DNA of 17,357 nucleotides from Micavibrio_B sp048498395 (lineage in GTDB: Bacteria > Pseudomonadota > Alphaproteobacteria > Micavibrionales > Micavibrionaceae). Position 1 is the stretch's first letter; each line of letters opens with the position of its first letter. Of this stretch, positions 13,413 through 17,357 are shown in pieces. The notes beneath the pieces were generated by a model that was not told the DNA's origin, did no database searches, and was given only the letters and a program-made list of their open reading frames with translations. A program made the position numbers and the translations under genes. The stretch is from contig JBEHYB010000052.1 of assembly GCA_048498395.1 (NCBI GenBank), forward strand, positions 1 through 17,357. The letters run 5' to 3'.

Positions 13413-16400
13413 CTATTTATGGGAAGCTTTGAAGGCACCCATAGCGGCCATTTCTGCGTATGTCTTTTCCCTGACATGCTCCAGCGAACTTGTCAGCCAG
13501 ACAGGCGGGTGCTGGACACCTTCGAAGGGCAGGTGGCGGCGCGGGTCGAATTTATCGGTCAGGCATAATCCCGTTGCCCGCCACTCGTTGATATCCAGTT
13601 CCTGTTCGCCATTTCTGGAATGCAGGACGCGCGCAACTTTTAGATTGTATGAGTTCATGCGCTCCGCCAGTTCAAGATATTGTTCTTCCGCGAATAATTC
13701 GACCGGGTTCATATCGAACAGACAGCATAGGGCAACTGCCTCGTTCGAAAGCGCGCCGAGCATCGACTCGTCCCATTGCAGTGTAAGGTCGATAATGGAT
13801 CTGAAGCCGGTGATCAGTTCAAAGAATTCTTCCGGGTCCATCTCCTTGAGCGGACATTCCATCGTGGTCAGGGCGAAAAGATCTTCAAAACTCTCCAGCC
13901 CGAGCTTCGTCATCTTCTCTCTGATTTTCGGCAGGACAGCGTCGATTGGGCCGCCTTCGATCGGCGGGAAGCATTGAATGCGGTCAAAAATCCTGTTGTT
14001 GTCGTCGCCTGTATAAAAACTGTCCAGCTCCGCCTTAAAATTCCCGCGCTCTGCAAGATCCTTGTCGATCGTAAGAGACTCATCTGGACATTCGACGCGG
14101 TCAAACATTACCTCGCCGGGTTTATAACGTTTGCTCAGGTCGATGCCGAGAATATCTTTCAGAATTCTGATTTCAGTTTTGAAAGTCTCCGGGTTGTAGA
14201 TGACCGTCGAACGGTTTCGCTCGAGACATAGCAGGAGCATTTTGTGGTAATCCACGTGGCCATAGGCGAGCGGCGCATAGGCATAGATTTCACGAACCGA
14301 GACGATACCTTTCAGGCACATACTCTCTCGCACTTCCGGGATCAGCAAATCGAACAATATCCTGGTTTTCGGCGCATCCAGGCGGTTATAGTTGCCGCGC
14401 AACCCGAAATTCTTCGGCAGGCCTACCTTTCTTTGCAGATTGATCAGATAGTCCGAAGCGTTGTCGCCGGTTTCATCTTCGTAATTGATGATCAGGTCTT
14501 CGAATTCGATATTTTCGGTTTTCGGGGCCGCCATCTTTTCGCGCCAGCGCAGCATTCTCATCCAGCGCGGCGGATCTTCTGCTACAATAGGCTCCTGTTG
14601 TTTATCAAGTTTGCCTTTTTCGGCGATTGGCGCGTTTTCGTAGCGAGTATAGGTTCTAGGCTGATGCGTATTGTGGATAACGAGCGAAGAGTCTCCTTCA
14701 GCTGACATGCAATCCGCCACGCTGCCGTCGGCGTTTTCGAACATCATGTAATATTTCAGCTCGCCTGTTTCGATGGCCCGCTTGTCCCTCTCGATATACG
14801 TCTGCAGCAGGTCGAAATATTGTTGTTCGGCGAAGAGTGTGCCCGGTTGTTTCTGGACGAGCAGGCAAAGCGCCACGGCTTCCGGTGTCAGATGGAAGAG
14901 TTTCTTCCAGCCGCGCTTGCTGTTCAGCACGCCGTTGCGACCTGTCAACGTATAGGCCATGTCGCGCGGGCTCAGATGCTTCTTGCCGAACTCCATCTGC
15001 GCAGCGCGGAAGATATCCGTGAAATTATGAAGGCCGAGTTTATCGAGTTCGGCCTTGAGACCGGGCAGGATAGGGTTGTCTTTGAAGGTATGTTTTTCGG
15101 CGATCTCGATATCCGCCATGATCTTCGATTTCTCAGCCTCGCGTTCGTAACGCTCCTTTTCTTCGGCAGGGGCCACGGATGCTTCTGCCGCATCGTTGGT
15201 GGCGCGCCAGTTCTTGCGGTCATGCGGGTTATCGCTGAAACGCGCGTTCAGGTCGATATCGAGGAACTGGCTGATCATCAGAAGTTCCGGGTATACATGC
15301 TTCTTCGTGTAAAGCTGGCCGAGGCCGTGCAGGTCCTTGGACAAAACGAAAATCAGTCGCGAATAGGACAGGTCGCGGTTCTTCTCGCCAGGCACCAGTT
15401 CAAGGAAGTTGTAGCTGTGTTTGTTCTGAGCGAAATACTGCGCTGCGACTTCGTAAAGTTTACGAACCGTCAGGAAGCCTTTCTCGTACATGCGCTCGCG
15501 GATGAAAGGGAAGATCGGATCGTCGATAATCACCTTGCGCTGCCCCTCGATGGCGCTGCGCAATTGCTCCTGGCGTAATTCCTCCTGTTGGATCTCGAGA
15601 TCGCGGATACGCTTCTTCTCTTCGGCGGCGGCCTTGGCGGCGTGTTCGGTGATCATCTCGTCGACCGAGACGACTTTCGGGCCGATATTCTGCTCGTCCT
15701 GCTCTTTCCAGACGGCCTTGATGGCGTTCATGTAAAGGCTGTATTTGAGGCTGTCCGGGATGTCGGCGAATTTGAAGTAAGAGTCGCCATAGACGCATTG
15801 ATAGAAAGTGAGCGCGCGCACGGTCTTGTCGCGGTCGAAAATATCGATGACGGCGGCATGCTTGTTCACGTTCTCGCGGTCCAGTCGCCCGGCGCGGCAA
15901 CCGCGCTGAGTCCCGAACAATGTCGAGATCGTCGGATTCCAGTTGGCGATCGTCGTAATCTTGTCCCAGTCGTAACTCTCGGCAAGGGCCGAGACGGCGA
16001 TCAGGATCTTGTGCTGATGAGCACGGAAGGCGATGTCGTTGGCCTTGTTCTCGTCTTTGGTGTTGTCGCTGTGCGATGTGACCGCGAAAGAGGTGAGGTT
16101 GCTCTCAGGGAAGCGGTCCTCGAAATAGACATTCAGGTAAGCGGCAACCCGTTCGGCTTCGTTGATCGTGCTGCAGAAGATCATCGAAGGATCGTCAGTC
16201 ATCTTGCGGCCGGTCTTCTTGTTGACCCAGTGATCGATCATCTCGGCCAGTTGCTGGTAACGCTCGGGCTTATCGAGGGCTTCTTCCATCTTCTTCAGAT
16301 TAAAGTCCCTGCCGGTTGCGCCGTTCTGCGTTTTGACATTACTGATATCGCTGCCCTTGGTGAAGAAGATGTAGTTGTCGATGGGTGCCGCCGCCTTGCG

Positions 16401-17033
16401 GGCAAGCGCTTCCGGATAAGGAAGCTCGGCGGCGACGAGCCAGTGATCGCGTAATGTCTTCTCGGCGCTGTAAGTCGGTGTCGCGGTGAAACCGACATGG
16501 ATGGCGTTCGAGAAGTGCTTGTTGATATCGATCTGGCCTTCCGATAACTGGTGATGCGCTTCATCGGAGAAGATCAGCCCGAACGCATCGGGAATGATTT
16601 CGCGGCGCGCAAACCCCAACACCTGCGAGACATTGGTGATCAGCGTATAGAGTTGGTTATAGTCTTTCGAGTCCGCGTGGTATTGGCCGATCTGGTTGTC
16701 TGCAAGACCGATCTTCCCGACCTCCTCGACGATACGGTCGATGGCCGCGCGGGTGGGGGCCTTGAACAGGGTTTTGGTGTTGAGCGCATAAGCGATGGCG
16801 AGCATCATGCGCGTCTTGCCGGTACCGGGTGCGGAGACGATCAGGTAGTTGAGCAACCCTCCATCCGCCGTCTTGCCGTTCAGCCACATATCGGCCAGCT
16901 TGCGCAGCATCTCGCTCTGGTGAGCCTCGAGGTTGAAGATCAACTGGAACTCTTCGGCATCGAGCGCGGCATGCATCCGCCGACCGGCCTCGGCCAGCAT
17001 TTCCTCTTTTGTATTCCCGCTGTCAATTTTCAT
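13413..17033 (-). CDS. Large superfamily 2 DEAH helicase with duplicated C-terminal module, unknown
   Basis: A 1206-residue cytoplasmic protein. The N-terminal third is an SF2 helicase: Walker A APGTGKT (68-74), PTRAA (motif Ia, about 93-97), DEAH (157-160), GFTATP (181-186), FCSTINEAERV (about 286-296), and QRGCRAGR with the arginine finger (376-383). A charged, Glu/Gln/Arg-rich coiled coil follows (about 462-500). Residues 505-840 and 895-1206 are two copies of one module of three parts: part A (PIFPFIRERM… versus LLIPEVRESM…), part B holding EAVALC and LFAE-x-QY in both copies, and a short tail with PP-x-W and a downstream REK. The family of the module is unknown to me. The ATG at 17033 is preceded by an in-frame TAA 12 nt upstream and no Shine-Dalgarno. 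It could be a type III restriction-like or defence helicase, or a repair or recombination factor; no nuclease or methylase motif was seen. Confidence 0.85.
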   Translation of the reverse strand: MKIDSGNTKEEMLAEAGRRMHAALDAEEFQLIFNLEAHQSEMLRKLADMWLNGKTADGGLLNYLIVSAPGTGKTRMMLAIAYALNTKTLFKAPTRAAIDRIVEEVGKIGLADNQIGQYHADSKDYNQLYTLITNVSQVLGFARREIIPDAFGLIFSDEAHHQLSEGQIDINKHFSNAIHVGFTATPTYSAEKTLRDHWLVAAELPYPEALARKAAAPIDNYIFFTKGSDISNVKTQNGATGRDFNLKKMEEALDKPERYQQLAEMIDHWVNKKTGRKMTDDPSMIFCSTINEAERVAAYLNVYFEDRFPESNLTSFAVTSHSDNTKDENKANDIAFRAHQHKILIAVSALAESYDWDKITTIANWNPTISTLFGTQRGCRAGRLDRENVNKHAAVIDIFDRDKTVRALTFYQCVYGDSYFKFADIPDSLKYSLYMNAIKAVWKEQDEQNIGPKVVSVDEMITEHAAKAAAEEKKRIRDLEIQQEELRQEQLRSAIEGQRKVIIDDPIFPFIRERMYEKGFLTVRKLYEVAAQYFAQNKHSYNFLELVPGEKNRDLSYSRLIFVLSKDLHGLGQLYTKKHVYPELLMISQFLDIDLNARFSDNPHDRKNWRATNDAAEASVAPAEEKERYEREAEKSKIMADIEIAEKHTFKDNPILPGLKAELDKLGLHNFTDIFRAAQMEFGKKHLSPRDMAYTLTGRNGVLNSKRGWKKLFHLTPEAVALCLLVQKQPGTLFAEQQYFDLLQTYIERDKRAIETGELKYYMMFENADGSVADCMSAEGDSSLVIHNTHQPRTYTRYENAPIAEKGKLDKQQEPIVAEDPPRWMRMLRWREKMAAPKTENIEFEDLIINYEDETGDNASDYLINLQRKVGLPKNFGLRGNYNRLDAPKTRILFDLLIPEVRESMCLKGIVSVREIYAYAPLAYGHVDYHKMLLLCLERNRSTVIYNPETFKTEIRILKDILGIDLSKRYKPGEVMFDRVECPDESLTIDKDLAERGNFKAELDSFYTGDDNNRIFDRIQCFPPIEGGPIDAVLPKIREKMTKLGLESFEDLFALTTMECPLKEMDPEEFFELITGFRSIIDLTLQWDESMLGALSNEAVALCCLFDMNPVELFAEEQYLELAERMNSYNLKVARVLHSRNGEQELDINEWRATGLCLTDKFDPRRHLPFEGVQHPPVWLTSSLEHVREKTYAEMAAMGAFKASHK

Positions 17034-17040
17034 AGACAGT

Positions 17041-17069
17041 GCTTAACTGATTGAAATATGAAAAGTCAA
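17041..17069 (-). promoter_or_regulatory. Candidate promoter for the large helicase
   Basis: On the - strand TTGACT (17069-17064) and TTAAGC (17046-17041) are 17 bp apart. The -10 is a poor match. If real, transcription would begin within a few bases of the ATG at 17033, giving a nearly leaderless mRNA, which fits the lack of a Shine-Dalgarno. Confidence 0.35.
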
Positions 17070-17100
17070 GCTTAGCCTGTTCTATTAGTTCGTTCGGCAG

Positions 17101-17159
17101 TTTTGGCGCCATTTTCACTTTTTTTCCCGTTTTGCGGGAAAAATGCGGGCGCGCCAAAA
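17101..17159. repeat. Nested inverted repeats between divergent genes
   Basis: Outer arms TTTTGGCGC (17101-17109) and GCGCCAAAA (17151-17159) enclose inner arms TTTTTCCCG (17121-17129) and CGGGAAAAA (17135-17143) with loop TTTTG. The centres differ by only 2 bp, so the 59 bp can fold as one extended hairpin with an asymmetric internal loop (11 and 7 nt). Neither strand has the GC stem followed by a U-tract that a terminator needs. Just beyond is the palindrome AACCGGTT (17166-17173). Likely an operator or structured site in the divergent control region. Confidence 0.7.
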
Positions 17160-17198
17160 GCCGTTAACCGGTTTAATCCGGAATTCAGCATCTTCGTG

Positions 17199-17204
17199 TA
17201 TAAT
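17199..17204 (+). promoter_or_regulatory. Perfect TATAAT -10 box for the rightmost gene
   Basis: TATAAT lies 39 nt before the ATG at 17244, predicting a start of transcription near 17211 and a leader of about 33 nt. No good -35 is present at 16-18 bp, where the AACCGGTT palindrome and following bases lie, suggesting activator dependence or a regulator overlapping the -35 region. Visual match only. Confidence 0.5.
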
Positions 17205-17229
17205 GTATAGGAGTGCTCAACAGATGTAA

Positions 17230-17243
17230 AGGAAAGTATTCCT
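17230..17243 (+). promoter_or_regulatory. Hairpin overlapping the ribosome binding site
   Basis: AGGAA (17230-17234) is both the likely Shine-Dalgarno and the left arm of a 5 bp stem whose right arm TTCCT (17239-17243) directly touches the ATG at 17244; the loop is AGTA. In the mRNA this would hide the ribosome site when folded. The stem is short and may be weak. Confidence 0.4.
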
Positions 17244-17357
17244 ATGCCGTCAGAGACCAATACACCCTCCCTTTGGAAAAACCAGACAAAGCAGAAACCT
17301 GCCGACGGGCATAAATACAAATACTGCCATGCCGTCGTCTATGGCGGCACTAAGATG
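17244..17357 (+). CDS. Start of an unknown gene, cut by the window's right edge
   Basis: The first 38 codons of a frame that stays open to the last base. The product begins MPSETNTPSLWKNQTKQK and continues with GHKYKYCHAVVYGGTKM. There is no signal peptide or membrane helix in this part; it is polar and basic with a single Cys. Evidence that it is real: a perfect TATAAT upstream, a purine-rich AAAGGAAAG before the ATG, and divergent placement from the large helicase. Too little is visible to suggest a family. Confidence 0.5.
   Translation, partial: MPSETNTPSLWKNQTKQKPADGHKYKYCHAVVYGGTKM

Noticed and set aside
14820..16454. Long + strand frames (252 and 288 residues) opposite the large helicase
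   Set aside because: Antisense shadows of a frame with intact helicase motifs; the high GC at third positions keeps them open.
17121..17143. Rho-independent terminator for the divergent genes
   Set aside because: The stem is followed by an A-tract, not a T-tract, on both strands, and both genes lead away from it.
1..17357. CRISPR array, transposase, integrase or phage genes
   Set aside because: No regularly spaced direct repeats and no such protein motifs were seen on either strand.

Overview
The window reads as a chromosomal segment of a Gram-negative bacterium, most likely an alphaproteobacterium. The evidence is an LptD outer-membrane LPS assembly protein, a ydbH-ynbE-ydbL set, a ParE-type topoisomerase subunit, a type I glutamine synthetase, many short stop/start overlaps, and the style of the small membrane protein next to the DEAD-box helicase. 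The exact order cannot be fixed from this sequence; a Micavibrio- or Rhodospirillales-like lineage is only a guess.

Layout, left to right. Positions 1 to about 138 hold the C-terminal end of a PhaC-like polyhydroxyalkanoate synthase on the + strand. It is GC-richer than the rest and stops abruptly at a junction, beyond which a 3'-truncated AI-2E-family transporter runs on the - strand. Neither gene is complete, so the left end looks like a chimeric join or a real rearrangement. From 1107 a + strand run holds a Cys/His-rich small membrane protein overlapping by 4 bp an RhlE-like RNA helicase, then lptD overlapping by 4 bp a gene for a bitopic coiled-coil protein. From 9985 back to 5885 a compact - strand operon reads parE, ydbH, ynbE, ydbL (topoisomerase IV subunit B followed by envelope lipid-transport genes). 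It meets the lptD unit tail to tail with a 3 bp gap. Divergent from parE, behind a perfect TATAAT, are a hotdog acyl-CoA thioesterase and an exported protein of unknown function. That unit converges on glnA, and the two share a bidirectional terminator. A tRNA-His with encoded CCA follows on the + strand.

The right 4 kb is the least ordinary part. It holds a 1206-residue superfamily 2 helicase on the - strand whose C-terminal two thirds is a tandem duplication of a roughly 310-335 residue module that I do not recognise. It is divergent, across a 210 bp intergenic region with nested inverted repeats, from the start of another unknown gene that runs off the window. If there is an undescribed system here, this helicase and its divergent neighbour are the best candidates.

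How the genes fit together: most of the middle is housekeeping for the envelope (LptD for LPS; YdbH/YnbE/YdbL for phospholipid traffic to the outer membrane) and chromosome segregation (ParE). No complete transposase, integrase, CRISPR array or phage gene was seen.
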